Notes: generated by a model from the sequence alone, not told the origin. A stretch of 17,317 nt of DNA from Candidatus Cryptobacteroides faecihippi (GCA_018066065.1 JAGHSC010000239.1:1-17317), one strand, 5' to 3'; positions 7,747-15,374 are shown, counted from the first letter of the stretch. Numbers and translations are program-made.

Positions 7747-8922
7747 ATGCCTAAGAAAGTATTTGTATCAGGTTGTTACGACCTTCTTCATAGCGGTCAT
7801 GTCGAGTTCTTCCGTCAGGCTGCGAGCTACGGCGATCTCTATGTGGGAATCGGTTCCGACCAGACAATCCTTCACTACAAGCATCACAAGAGTGTCTACT
7901 CGGAGCAGGAACGTCTCTTCATGGTCAAGAGCATCCGCTATGTCAAGGATGCATACATCAATGCCGGCGACGGAATCATGGACTTCGTCCCGACCCTCGA
8001 CATCGTCAAGCCGGATGTCTTCGTGGTCAACTCCGATGGCGGCAATGACGACAAGCGCAGGCTCTGCGAGTCCCTGGGCATTGAATATGTGGTCCTCGAG
8101 CGCACTCCCCAGGAAGGACTTGCAGCAAGAAGCAGCACCGAACTCAAGAAGTCACCATGCATGATCCCGACCCGAGTCGACATCGCGGGAACATGGATCG
8201 ACCAGCCATATGTGAGCACCTACGCCCCTGGATGGGCAATCACCATTTCCGTCGAGCCTAACTTCGAGATCAGGGACAGGTGCGGACTCAGTACCAGCAC
8301 CCGTCGCGTCATAAAGAGCATCTGGCCATACCAGCTTCCCAACATGGACCCTGAGATGCTTGCAAGGCTTGTGTTCTGCATGGAGAACAATCCTGAGAGG
8401 AATGATGGAATCATCAGCGGTGCCCAGGATGCAATCGGCATCTGTGTGCCGGCGCTCTCACGTCATTACTACGACAACCATTTCTGGCCAGAGACGATCG
8501 AGACATGCTCGAATGAGACGATTCTCCAATGGCTTGAGGCCCACATGGTCCTTGTCCCTATCGATCCTCGTCCGGACAATTGCTCTGTCGTGACCGGCAA
8601 GTCCATCGACGAACCTAAGGTCCGTGCCCTCGCTTCGGCCTCACAGGCTTGCTGGGATGCAATCATGGCAATGGACCTGGATGCTTTCGCCAAGTCATTC
8701 GATGCTTCGTTCAAGGCTCAGGTGGCTATGTTCCCTGCAATGATCCAGAACACTGTCCCTCAGTACATCGAGAAGTACTCTGCCGAGCCAGGCGTGATGG
8801 CTCTCAAACTTACCGGAGCAGGTGCCGGCGGCTATCTGGTCCTTGTCGTGGATGATGCGGACAAGTGGCTTGCCTCACATGAGGAAGCCATCAGGATCAC
8901 CATCTTCCGCGCCGGAATGTAG
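7747..8922 (+). CDS. Cytidylyltransferase-GHMP kinase-like fusion protein
   Basis: A 391-residue two-domain protein. Residues 1-135 form a nucleotidyltransferase of the TagD/RfaE-C type, with VFVSGCYDLLHSGH carrying the HxGH motif (His15-His18), a DxVVNSDGG-like segment and RSSTELKK near 128-135 in place of the ISSTxIR signature. Residues about 140-391 look like a GHMP kinase: PTRVDIAGTWIDQP (141-154) resembles the first motif of fucose and heptose kinases, SGAQDAIGI (224-232) resembles their central motif, and LTGAGAGGYLVLV (355-367) is the C-terminal Gly-rich motif. Only about 65 residues separate the first two motifs, and the usual Gly/Ser ATP loop is replaced at most by GLSTSTRR (180-187). 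Activation of a phosphorylated sugar to an NDP-sugar is likely. The ATG at 7747 is preferred over TTG at 7732 because it gives the canonical MPKKVFVSGCYD start. It follows the kinase gene by 18 bases. Confidence 0.8.
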   Translation: MPKKVFVSGCYDLLHSGHVEFFRQAASYGDLYVGIGSDQTILHYKHHKSVYSEQERLFMVKSIRYVKDAYINAGDGIMDFVPTLDIVKPDVFVVNSDGGNDDKRRLCESLGIEYVVLERTPQEGLAARSSTELKKSPCMIPTRVDIAGTWIDQPYVSTYAPGWAITISVEPNFEIRDRCGLSTSTRRVIKSIWPYQLPNMDPEMLARLVFCMENNPERNDGIISGAQDAIGICVPALSRHYYDNHFWPETIETCSNETILQWLEAHMVLVPIDPRPDNCSVVTGKSIDEPKVRALASASQACWDAIMAMDLDAFAKSFDASFKAQVAMFPAMIQNTVPQYIEKYSAEPGVMALKLTGAGAGGYLVLVVDDADKWLASHEEAIRITIFRAGM

Positions 8923-8964
8923 TTGCACAGAACATTTGAAAAAAAGAATAAAACGAACACAGAT

Positions 8965-10168
8965 ATGTCAAAACCTCAGATATCGACCAGAGCAGAGCTC
9001 ATGCCTTCTTCTCCTATCCGCAAACTTTTCCCACTTGCCGAAGCTGCTGAGAAGAGAGGAGTCAAGATCTACAGACTCAACATCGGCCAGCCTGACCTTC
9101 CTTCCCCTGAAGAGGGCCTGGAGGCTCTCAAGCATGTGACCAGGACCGTACTTGAATATTCGCCAAGCGATGGTTTCCGCTCACTCCGCGAGAAACTTGT
9201 GGGCTACTACGACCAGTACCAGATCAAGGTCACCGCAGATGACATCATCATCACCACAGGTGGTTCGGAGGCGGTTCTCTTCGCTTTCCTTGCCTGTCTG
9301 AACCCTGGGGATGAGATCATCGTCCCGGAGCCTGCCTACGCGAACTACATGGCATTCGCGATCTCTGCAGGTGCAGTGATCAAGCCGATCGTGTCGACGA
9401 TCGATGACGGCTTCGCCCTTCCTCCGATCGATGACCTCGAGAAGATGATCACCCCTCGCACAAGGGGTATCCTGATCTGCAACCCTAACAATCCTACCGG
9501 CTATCTCTACACCCGCAAGGAGATGAACAGCATCCGTGACCTCGGCAAAGTACAACCTCTTCCTTTTTTCCGACGAGGTCTACCGCGAGTTCATCTACAC
9601 CGGTTCGCCTTACATCTCCGCATGCCATCTCGAGGGAATCGAGGACAATGTCGTCCTGATCGATTCCGTCTCCAAGAGGTACTCTGAGTGTGGTATCCGC
9701 ATCGGTGCGCTGATCACTAAGAATGCCGAGCTGAGAAAGGCCGTGATGAAGTTCTGCCAGGCCCGCCTGAGCCCTCCGCTTCTCGGCCAGATTGTCGCAG
9801 AGGCTTCGATCGATGCTCCGAGGAGCTACTCGATGCACACCTACGAGGAGTACATCGAGAGGCGCAACTGCCTCATCGACGGTCTGAACAAGATCCCTGG
9901 TGTCTACTCGCCGATCCCTATGGGCGCCTTCTACACCGTCGCCCGTCTTCCGATCGACGACAGCGACAAGTTCTGCGAGTGGTGTCTTACCGACTTCTCC
10001 TACGAGGGTGAGACCGTCCTGATGTCTCCTGCATCCGGATTCTATTCCGATCCGAATCTCGGCCATGATGAGGTGCGTATCGCGTACGCGCTGAACAAGG
10101 AGGATCTGAAGAGAGCGCTCGTTGTTCTTGCGCGTGCACTGGAGGCTTATCCTGGAAGGAAGGCCTAG
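8965..10168 (+). pseudogene. Class I/II PLP-dependent aminotransferase, frameshifted
   Basis: A fold-type I PLP enzyme of the aspartate-aminotransferase group. The first part (8965 to about 9548) carries NIGQPDLPSP (39-48), TTGGSEAV (97-104), PEPAYANY (121-128) and NPNNPTG (173-179). The second part, in the +1 frame from about 9545, carries FLFSDEVYREF, the PLP-lysine motif DSVSKRYSECGIRIG and a normal C-terminus ending at 10168. The change of frame lies between codons for RDL and KYN, at about 9542-9550, where GGCAAAGTAC looks like one extra A or a two-base loss. Joined, the product is about 400 residues, the normal length. The remaining sequence is well conserved, so this is either a very recent mutation or an assembly error. 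The ATG at 8965 gives MSKPQISTRAELMPSSPIRK, the typical family start; the TTG at 8923 is less likely. Amino-acid specificity cannot be assigned. Confidence 0.88.
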
Positions 10169-11388
10169 TCCTGTGAGGAAATAGCTGAAGCAACAGCATA
10201 GCCCATTGTCCATGCCGTCTGGAGGTTGAATCCTCCGGTCACGGCATCGACATCCGTGACTTCCCCTGCGAAGTACAGCCCAGGGAACTTCTTGGCTTCC
10301 AGGGTGTTCTGGTCGAGGTTTGTGAGGGCAACACCTCCGCATGTGACGAATTCTTCCTTGAAGCGGCTCTTCCCCGTGATTTCATATTCATCGTTCACGA
10401 GGGAGTTGACGAGCTTGTTCATGCCCTTGCTGCCCAGCTCGGCCCATCGGGCGTCCTGACGCACTGCGGACTTGGCTGTCAGATGAGTCCAGAGCCTGGA
10501 TGGAATCTCTTCCGGGTGAGTGTTGGAAATCAGCTTCTGTGCATGCCTGCGTGACATTCCTGCGAGCATTTCCCTCACTTCCGATTCCTTGATTCCGAGC
10601 CAGTTCACCAGAAGCCTTCCTCTCCATGCGCTATCCGCAAGGTGGCGGGCTGCATGGGATGAGAGCTTGAGGATGGCCGGGCCGCTCATTCCCCAGTGGG
10701 TGATCAGGACCGGTCCGCTGGCTGTGAACTTTGTTCCTGCGAGCGAGACTGTGGCTTCCTCGACCACGGTTCCCATCAGGCTGCGGACTTCCCTGTCGGA
10801 GAGATTGAATGTGAACAGAGATGGGACCGGCGGCACCGTCTCGAGCTCCAGGCCTTCCAGGAATCCTAGACCTTCCTCGCGTGGACTTCCTCCGGTCGTG
10901 ACCACAACCTTGTCAGCCGTCACCGGCTCATGCCCCTCGAATTCAAGTGAATATGCTCCAGTGCTGCAGTCCCTGCCCAGTTTCGTGACCTTGAAGCCAG
11001 TGTGGAGAATGACACCTTCCTGTCTCATCCTGCGGCTGAGCGTGCCGACTATCTCCATGGCATCCTGCGAGACCGGGAAGACGCATCTGTCTTCCTGGAG
11101 AACCAGCCTTACGCCTTCTCCTTCGAACCACCTCCATGTGTCTTCGTGGTTGAATGACTTGAAGAGCCTCTTCATGAGGTTGGCACCACGAGGGTAAACC
11201 TCTTGCAGTGAGGATATTCCTTCAAATGAGTTTGTCAGGTTGCATCGGCCTCCGCCCGTGATGGCGACTTTGGCGAGTGGCTTCCTGCCGGCCTCGTAGA
11301 CGTCGACCTGAGCCGAAGGGATCCTCCTCTTCAGCTCTATCGCACAGAAGCAGCCTGCTGCTCCAGCACCTATGATTGCAATCTTCAT
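10165..11388 (-). CDS. HI0933/BaiN-family NAD(P)/FAD-dependent flavoprotein
   Basis: A 407-residue flavoprotein of the HI0933-like family (YhiN/BaiN type). Seen on the reverse strand: the N-terminal Rossmann motif IGAGAAG (5-11), an acidic end of strand two (VDVYEAGRKP), the family signature ITGGGRCNLTN (about 44-54), a central VTTGGSPREEG, and the C-terminal FAD motif GLYFAGEVTDVDAVTGGFNLQTA region. Family members are annotated as aminoacetone oxidases or bile-acid reductases, but the physiological role is generally unknown, so I name only the family. The start at 11388 (MKIAIIGAGAAG) is chosen over an upstream in-frame ATG at 11415 because it places the Rossmann strand at the N-terminus. 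Its 3' end overlaps the aminotransferase stop. Confidence 0.93.
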   Translation of the reverse strand: MKIAIIGAGAAGCFCAIELKRRIPSAQVDVYEAGRKPLAKVAITGGGRCNLTNSFEGISSLQEVYPRGANLMKRLFKSFNHEDTWRWFEGEGVRLVLQEDRCVFPVSQDAMEIVGTLSRRMRQEGVILHTGFKVTKLGRDCSTGAYSLEFEGHEPVTADKVVVTTGGSPREEGLGFLEGLELETVPPVPSLFTFNLSDREVRSLMGTVVEEATVSLAGTKFTASGPVLITHWGMSGPAILKLSSHAARHLADSAWRGRLLVNWLGIKESEVREMLAGMSRRHAQKLISNTHPEEIPSRLWTHLTAKSAVRQDARWAELGSKGMNKLVNSLVNDEYEITGKSRFKEEFVTCGGVALTNLDQNTLEAKKFPGLYFAGEVTDVDAVTGGFNLQTAWTMGYAVASAISSQD

Positions 11389-11411
11389 CTGTCGCCGGCA
11401 GTTTAGTTTCC

Positions 11412-11443
11412 GCAAAGATAGGCAGAAAAAACATTATCTTTGC
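11412..11443. promoter_or_regulatory. Divergent -7 boxes forming a perfect inverted repeat
   Basis: GCAAAGATA (11412-11420) and TATCTTTGC (11435-11443) are exact reverse complements 14 bases apart. Each contains TATCTTTG, a match to the Bacteroidetes -7 consensus TAnnTTTG: one on the - strand (11413-11420) 25 bases before the flavoprotein ATG and one on the + strand (11435-11442) 27 bases before the phosphatase ATG. Both leaders would be about 20 bases. Clear -33 elements were not found. The overlapping layout implies that RNA polymerase cannot occupy both at once. Confidence 0.65.
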
Positions 11444-11468
11444 AGTGTCATTCCAAACAGAACAAACG

Positions 11469-11930
11469 ATGCACAGACTGCTTTTCGTGTGCCATGGGAA
11501 CATCTGCAGGAGCCCAATGGCTGAATTCATAATGAAGGAACTTGTCAGGAGGGAAGGTCTCTCCGATGAGTTCGTGATCGACTCCGCAGCCGTCTCCTAC
11601 GAGGAGCAGGGGAACGGACTCTATCCGCCGGCACGCAGGACCCTTAATGCCCATGGCATTCCTTTTTCCGACCATCGCGCGCACAGGACCGATGATGCGG
11701 AGGCTTCGCAATTCGACTTGATCATCATCATGGACTCGTCCAACCGCCATCTCATCTCCAGGCTGCTCAGCCCGGAAAACATGAAGAAGGTTCACATGAT
11801 GATGGAATATGCTCCAGGTGGCAGGTCCCGTGACGTTTCCGACCCTTGGTACACGGGGGACTTCGAGACCACGTACAATGACATCCTCTCAGGATGCCGT
11901 GGTCTGCTTGAAAGACTGAAATCCGAGTAG
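11469..11930 (+). CDS. Low-molecular-weight protein tyrosine phosphatase
   Basis: A 153-residue cytoplasmic phosphatase, full length for the family. The active-site loop VCHGNICRSP has the nucleophile Cys8 and Arg14 in the CX5R signature, followed by the conserved Ser15. The general acid is Asp125 in DPWYTGDF, and the surrounding DVSDPWY arrangement is typical. It may act on phosphotyrosine proteins or on small phosphorylated compounds; nothing in the context decides. The ATG at 11469 (MHRLLFVCHGN) puts the P-loop at the N-terminus as in all family members, so the upstream in-frame extension to 11376 is rejected. It is a single-gene unit, with its own -7 box upstream and the bidirectional-looking terminator hairpin at 11947 downstream. 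Confidence 0.95.
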   Translation: MHRLLFVCHGNICRSPMAEFIMKELVRREGLSDEFVIDSAAVSYEEQGNGLYPPARRTLNAHGIPFSDHRAHRTDDAEASQFDLIIIMDSSNRHLISRLLSPENMKKVHMMMEYAPGGRSRDVSDPWYTGDFETTYNDILSGCRGLLERLKSE

Positions 11931-11936
11931 CGGTAC

Positions 11937-11970
11937 AAAAAAAATTGAGGCATGGCCTGAGCCATGCCTC
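11937..11970 (-). terminator. Intrinsic terminator of pckA
   Basis: A perfect 10-base-pair stem (GAGGCATGGC at 11947-11956 with GCCATGCCTC at 11961-11970) and a 4-base loop. Read on the - strand it is followed by two A then eight T (A8 at 11937-11944 on +), a classic intrinsic terminator for pckA. The + strand side ends in the weaker TTTCT, so it may also stop the phosphatase transcript. Confidence 0.9.
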
Positions 11971-11981
11971 TTTCTATTGTG

Positions 11982-11997
11982 TCCTCCATTCGGAGGA
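11982..11997. other. Small hairpin just after the pckA stop
   Basis: TCCTCC (11982-11987) and GGAGGA (11992-11997) form a 6-base-pair stem with a 4-base loop, ten bases beyond the pckA stop codon and upstream of the main terminator. It could protect the 3' end of the mRNA; no U tract follows. Confidence 0.5.
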
Positions 11998-12006
11998 TTC
12001 TTTCGA

Positions 12007-13611
12007 TTAGAGCTGTGGACCAGCCTTTACGAGAGCCTTGCCAGCCTTGTTTCCTTCGTACTTCTTGAAGTTCTTGATGAAACGGCCTGCGAGGTCAACA
12101 GCCTTGGTCTCCCACTCTGAAGCGCTCTTGTAGGTGTCGCGTGGGTCGAGGATGCCGGTGTCGACGCCTTCGAGGACTGTAGGAACACAGAAGTCGAAGT
12201 AAGGGATCTGCTTGGTAGGAGCCTTGTCGATTGAACCATTGAGGATTGCATCGATGATACCACGGGTGTCACGGATTGAGATACGCTTTCCGGTACCGTT
12301 CCAGCCAGTGTTGACGAGGTAAGCCTTTGCACCGCTCTTCTTCATCTTCTTGACGAGTTCCTCAGCGTACTTTGTAGGGTGAAGCTCGAGGAATGCCTGT
12401 CCGAAGCAAGCAGAGAAGGTAGGAGTAGGCTCGGTGATTCCACGCTCGGTACCAGCAAGCTTTGCGGTGAAGCCTGAGAGGAAGTAGTACTTGGTCTGCT
12501 CAGGGGTGAGGATGGAAACTGGAGGAAGGACTCCGAATGCGTCAGCTGAGAGGAAGATGACCTGCTTTGCTGCAGGACCCTTTGAAGCAGGGCGGACGAT
12601 CTTGTTGATGTGGTAGATAGGGTAAGAGACGCGGGTGTTCTCGGTAACGCTCTTGTCGTCGAAGTCGATGACACCGTTCTCGTCTACTGTTACGTTCTCG
12701 AGGAGAGCATCGCGGCGGATTGCACCGTAGATGTCTGGTTCAGACTCCTTGTCGAGCTTGATGACCTTTGCGTAGCAGCCACCTTCGAGGTTGAAGACAC
12801 CGTGGTTGTCCCAGCCGTGCTCGTCGTCACCGATGAGGAGACGCTTAGGGTCGGTTGAAAGGGTGGTCTTGCCGGTTCCTGAGAGACCGAAGAAGATAGC
12901 GGTGTTCTCGCCGTTGAGGTCGGTGTTTGCAGAGCAGTGCATTGAAGCGATGCCGCGGAGTGGGAGGAAGTAGTTCTGCATTGAGAACATACCCTTCTTC
13001 ATCTCACCACCGTACCAGGTGTTGAGGATAACCTGCTCGTTGGGAGTTACGTTGAAAGCAACGCAAGTCTCTGAGTTGAGACCCATCTCCTTGTAGTTCT
13101 CGACCTTTGCCTTTGCTGCGCAGTAAACTACGAAGTCTGGCTCCTGGTCGAACTCTGCCTGGTTCTGAGGGCGGATGAACATGTTGGTGACGAAGTGTGC
13201 CTGCCAAGCGACCTCCATGATGAAGCGGACCTTCATGCGGGTGTCCTTGTGTGTTCCGCAGTAACCATCGACTACGAAGAGGCGCTTGCCTGAGAGCTGC
13301 TTCTGTGCGAGCTTCTTGACGATCTTCCAGTTCTTCTCTGAGAGAGGGTGGTTGTCGTTCTTGTACTCATCTGAAGTCCACCATACGGTGTCCTTTGAGT
13401 TCTTGTCCATGACAATGTACTTGTCCTTAGGGGAACGACCGGTGTAGATACCTGTCATGACGTTGACGGCGCCGAGTTCAGTTACCTGACCTTTCTCATA
13501 ACCTTCAAGACCTGGCTTGGTCTCTTCATTGTAGAGTACTTCGTAAGTAGGGTTGTAGAGAACTTCCTTGACGTTCTTGATACCATACTTGCTCAAATCC
13601 ATCTTTGGCAT
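12007..13611 (-). CDS. pckA: ATP-dependent phosphoenolpyruvate carboxykinase
   Basis: PckA interconverts oxaloacetate plus ATP with PEP, CO2 and ADP. In fermentative Bacteroidales it runs mainly in the PEP-carboxylating direction on the route to succinate and propionate. At 534 residues it matches the ATP-type family (E. coli about 540). Seen: GRSPKDKYIV (58-67, substrate Arg), NTWYGGEMKKG (197-207, metal Lys region), the kinase-1a P-loop GLSGTGKTT (242-250), DDEHGW (262-267, metal-binding Asp) and FNLEGGCYAK (273-282). Codon use is visibly more restricted than in the neighbours, as expected of a highly expressed gene. The start at 13611 (MPKMDLSKYG) fits; Met4 is a possible alternative. The gene is monocistronic, with its own upstream element and terminator. 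Confidence 0.98.
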   Translation of the reverse strand: MPKMDLSKYGIKNVKEVLYNPTYEVLYNEETKPGLEGYEKGQVTELGAVNVMTGIYTGRSPKDKYIVMDKNSKDTVWWTSDEYKNDNHPLSEKNWKIVKKLAQKQLSGKRLFVVDGYCGTHKDTRMKVRFIMEVAWQAHFVTNMFIRPQNQAEFDQEPDFVVYCAAKAKVENYKEMGLNSETCVAFNVTPNEQVILNTWYGGEMKKGMFSMQNYFLPLRGIASMHCSANTDLNGENTAIFFGLSGTGKTTLSTDPKRLLIGDDEHGWDNHGVFNLEGGCYAKVIKLDKESEPDIYGAIRRDALLENVTVDENGVIDFDDKSVTENTRVSYPIYHINKIVRPASKGPAAKQVIFLSADAFGVLPPVSILTPEQTKYYFLSGFTAKLAGTERGITEPTPTFSACFGQAFLELHPTKYAEELVKKMKKSGAKAYLVNTGWNGTGKRISIRDTRGIIDAILNGSIDKAPTKQIPYFDFCVPTVLEGVDTGILDPRDTYKSASEWETKAVDLAGRFIKNFKKYEGNKAGKALVKAGPQL

Positions 13612-13653
13612 AATGATAAATCTGTTTTATTGTTGTTGAACTTTAATCTTTTC

Positions 13654-13676
13654 TGGCATGATGCCATGCCTGGCAT
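13654..13676. promoter_or_regulatory. Overlapping palindromes in the pckA leader
   Basis: TGGCATGATGCCA (13654-13666) is a perfect inverted repeat about a single base, and it shares its last base with a second one, ATGCCTGGCAT (13666-13676). Together they give three TGGCAT/ATGCCA half-sites in 23 bases. By the predicted pckA -7 box the element would lie at the very start of the transcript, so it could be an operator or a leader hairpin. Confidence 0.55.
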
Positions 13677-13684
13677 AAGCCATA

Positions 13685-13715
13685 CAAAGGTCGGAAAAAT
13701 CTTCCTATTTCTCAA
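13685..13715 (-). promoter_or_regulatory. Probable pckA promoter
   Basis: On the - strand, TTG (13713-13715) and GACCTTTG (13685-13692) are 20 bases apart, the Bacteroidetes spacing, and the second box differs from TAnnTTTG only at its first position. The predicted leader is about 65 bases and includes the palindromes at 13654-13676. Confidence 0.45.
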
Positions 13716-13736
13716 GAAAGAAAATGAATAATTTCC

Positions 13737-13744
13737 TACATTTG
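13737..13744 (+). promoter_or_regulatory. -7 box upstream of the GH28-like genes
   Basis: TACATTTG fits TAnnTTTG on the + strand and lies 149 bases before the first GH28-like gene, within the 281-base gap shared with pckA. No convincing -33 box is seen. If used, it would leave a leader of about 140 bases. The rest of that gap (to 13892) is AT-rich, with an AATTAATT stretch at 13802-13809 and a T8 run near 13831, and holds no open frame of note. Confidence 0.4.
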
Positions 13745-13892
13745 TATCATACGGCCCGGGAAGTTCTGCAAAGACTGCACCATTCTCTCTGAAATAAGCG
13801 TAATTAATTCAGATAAAACGATTTGTCGCATTTTTTTTGCCTATTGACCGAGTCGATGACAGCTATCTCTGAAAACAATTATATCAAACGAC

Positions 13893-15374
13893 ATGAACAG
13901 GAAAAGACTGATTGTTCCAACCATCGCTCTCCTGTCTTTCTTCGGCATTGCTTCAGCCACTGACTACAAGGCAGTGGACTTCGGTGCCAAGCCTGACGGG
14001 AAAACACTGAACACGGCCACCATCCAGGCTGCGATCGACTTCGCCAGTGCCAACGGAGGCGGCAGGGTGATCCTTACTCCGGGCAACTTCGTCTGCGGAT
14101 CCATCTATCTGAAGGATGGAGTGACCCTGCATCTCGAGGCCGGTGCCACGCTGCTGGGCTCGCTCAACCCATGGGACTATGTGAAGGATCCCTACATCAA
14201 CTGGACTGCATTCATCTTTGCCGTCAAGCAGCATGACATCGCACTTACCGGAGAAGGTACCGTCGACTGCCGTGGCTTCGAGGTCGCAACGAGGGGAGTG
14301 GACTATGCACAGAGGGGACTCATCGACGACAAGCTGGTGCTCCAGCGTCTCCAGGAGTCCAACCGTCCTCAGAACATCCACTTCCGCGAGTGCACCAATG
14401 TCACGGTCAAGGATGTCACCCTCAAGAATCCGGCATGCTGGAACCAGCAGTACGAACTCTGTGACAGCCTTTTGATCGAAGGTATCACCGTTGATGCCAA
14501 GGCCTACTGGAACAATGACGGGCTGGATGTGGTAGACTGCCGCAATGTCGTTGTAAGAAATTGCTACATAGATTCTTCCGACGATGCGTACTGCTTCAAG
14601 AGCCACCATCGCGACGGCCTCTCCGAGAACATCCTTGTCGAGAACTGCACCGGCCGCTCCAGTGCCAACGGAATCAAGTTCGGCACCATGACGGCAGGAA
14701 CATTCAAGCATTTCAGGTTCAAGAACATGACCATCTTCGACACCTACAGGAGCGCAATCACGATTGCCTGTGTGGACGGAGGAATCGTTGAGGATGTCGA
14801 GGTCGACGGGCTCCGGAGCATCCACACTGGAAACCCTATCTTCATCAGGGCCGGACTCAGAAGGTCGCATTCTCTTGTCCCTACTCTCAAGGATCTGACG
14901 ATCAAGAACTTCTACGCCGAGGTCCCTGCCACGAAGGCAGATGCGGGCTACAACTATGAAGGACCTATCGAAGACCTTCCGCGCAACTGCTGCCCAAGCG
15001 GCATCCAGGGCATCCCTGACCTCCGCATCCAGAATGTCCTCCTTGAGAACATCGAGATTGTCTACCCGGGCAACGCCAATCCTCGCTATGCCTTCAGGGG
15101 CTGCACCGACGCAGACCTTGACGCCATCCCGGAGCTCGAAAAGTCCTATCCTGAATATTCAAACTGGAAGGAGCTTCCTTCATGGGGCTTCTATGTACGC
15201 CACACGGATGGCCTGCAGATGAAGAACGTGAAGGTCAAGGTGCTTGGAAAGGACTACCGTCCCGCCATCGTCCTCGATGATGTCACGGGCCTCAGGATGG
15301 AAGGGGTCGAAGTCGAGGATTTCGGAGCTGAGCCTTCAAAGGTTGAGATCATAAGGAAAGATGTAAGGGAATAA
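13893..15374 (+). CDS. Secreted GH28-like right-handed beta-helix glycosidase
   Basis: A 493-residue exported protein with a signal peptide (about 1-22, ending ASA). It resembles GH28 polygalacturonase/rhamnogalacturonase proteins: an N-terminal DFGAKPDGKTLNTATIQAAID segment (29-49), GGGRVILTPGNF, repeated beta-helix rungs, WNNDGLDVVDC (206-216, the NTDG motif with Asn for Thr) and DSSDDAYCFKSH (227-238, the catalytic Asp pair). The family's GHG histidine motif is replaced by ANGIKFGT (258-265), a change also present in the paralogue downstream. The substrate is therefore probably a pectic oligosaccharide, but the linkage cannot be given. It is first of three co-directional related genes and diverges from pckA. 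Four bases separate it from the next gene. Confidence 0.88.
   Translation: MNRKRLIVPTIALLSFFGIASATDYKAVDFGAKPDGKTLNTATIQAAIDFASANGGGRVILTPGNFVCGSIYLKDGVTLHLEAGATLLGSLNPWDYVKDPYINWTAFIFAVKQHDIALTGEGTVDCRGFEVATRGVDYAQRGLIDDKLVLQRLQESNRPQNIHFRECTNVTVKDVTLKNPACWNQQYELCDSLLIEGITVDAKAYWNNDGLDVVDCRNVVVRNCYIDSSDDAYCFKSHHRDGLSENILVENCTGRSSANGIKFGTMTAGTFKHFRFKNMTIFDTYRSAITIACVDGGIVEDVEVDGLRSIHTGNPIFIRAGLRRSHSLVPTLKDLTIKNFYAEVPATKADAGYNYEGPIEDLPRNCCPSGIQGIPDLRIQNVLLENIEIVYPGNANPRYAFRGCTDADLDAIPELEKSYPEYSNWKELPSWGFYVRHTDGLQMKNVKVKVLGKDYRPAIVLDDVTGLRMEGVEVEDFGAEPSKVEIIRKDVRE

Noticed and set aside
9540..9560. Programmed ribosomal frameshifting in the aminotransferase
   Set aside because: No X-XXY-YYZ slippery site or downstream stem is evident, and the family is not known to use recoding; mutation or assembly error is simpler.
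9494..10342. A 282-residue antisense frame spanning the aminotransferase frameshift and the flavoprotein 3' end
   Set aside because: It covers two conserved genes and shows no domain; it does not explain the frameshift.
13802..13840. Intrinsic terminator at the T8 run upstream of the GH28 genes
   Set aside because: No GC-rich stem precedes the T run.
13953..14870. A 305-residue open frame antisense to the first GH28-like gene
   Set aside because: Low-complexity Val/Asp-rich shadow of a clear gene; no start context or family likeness.
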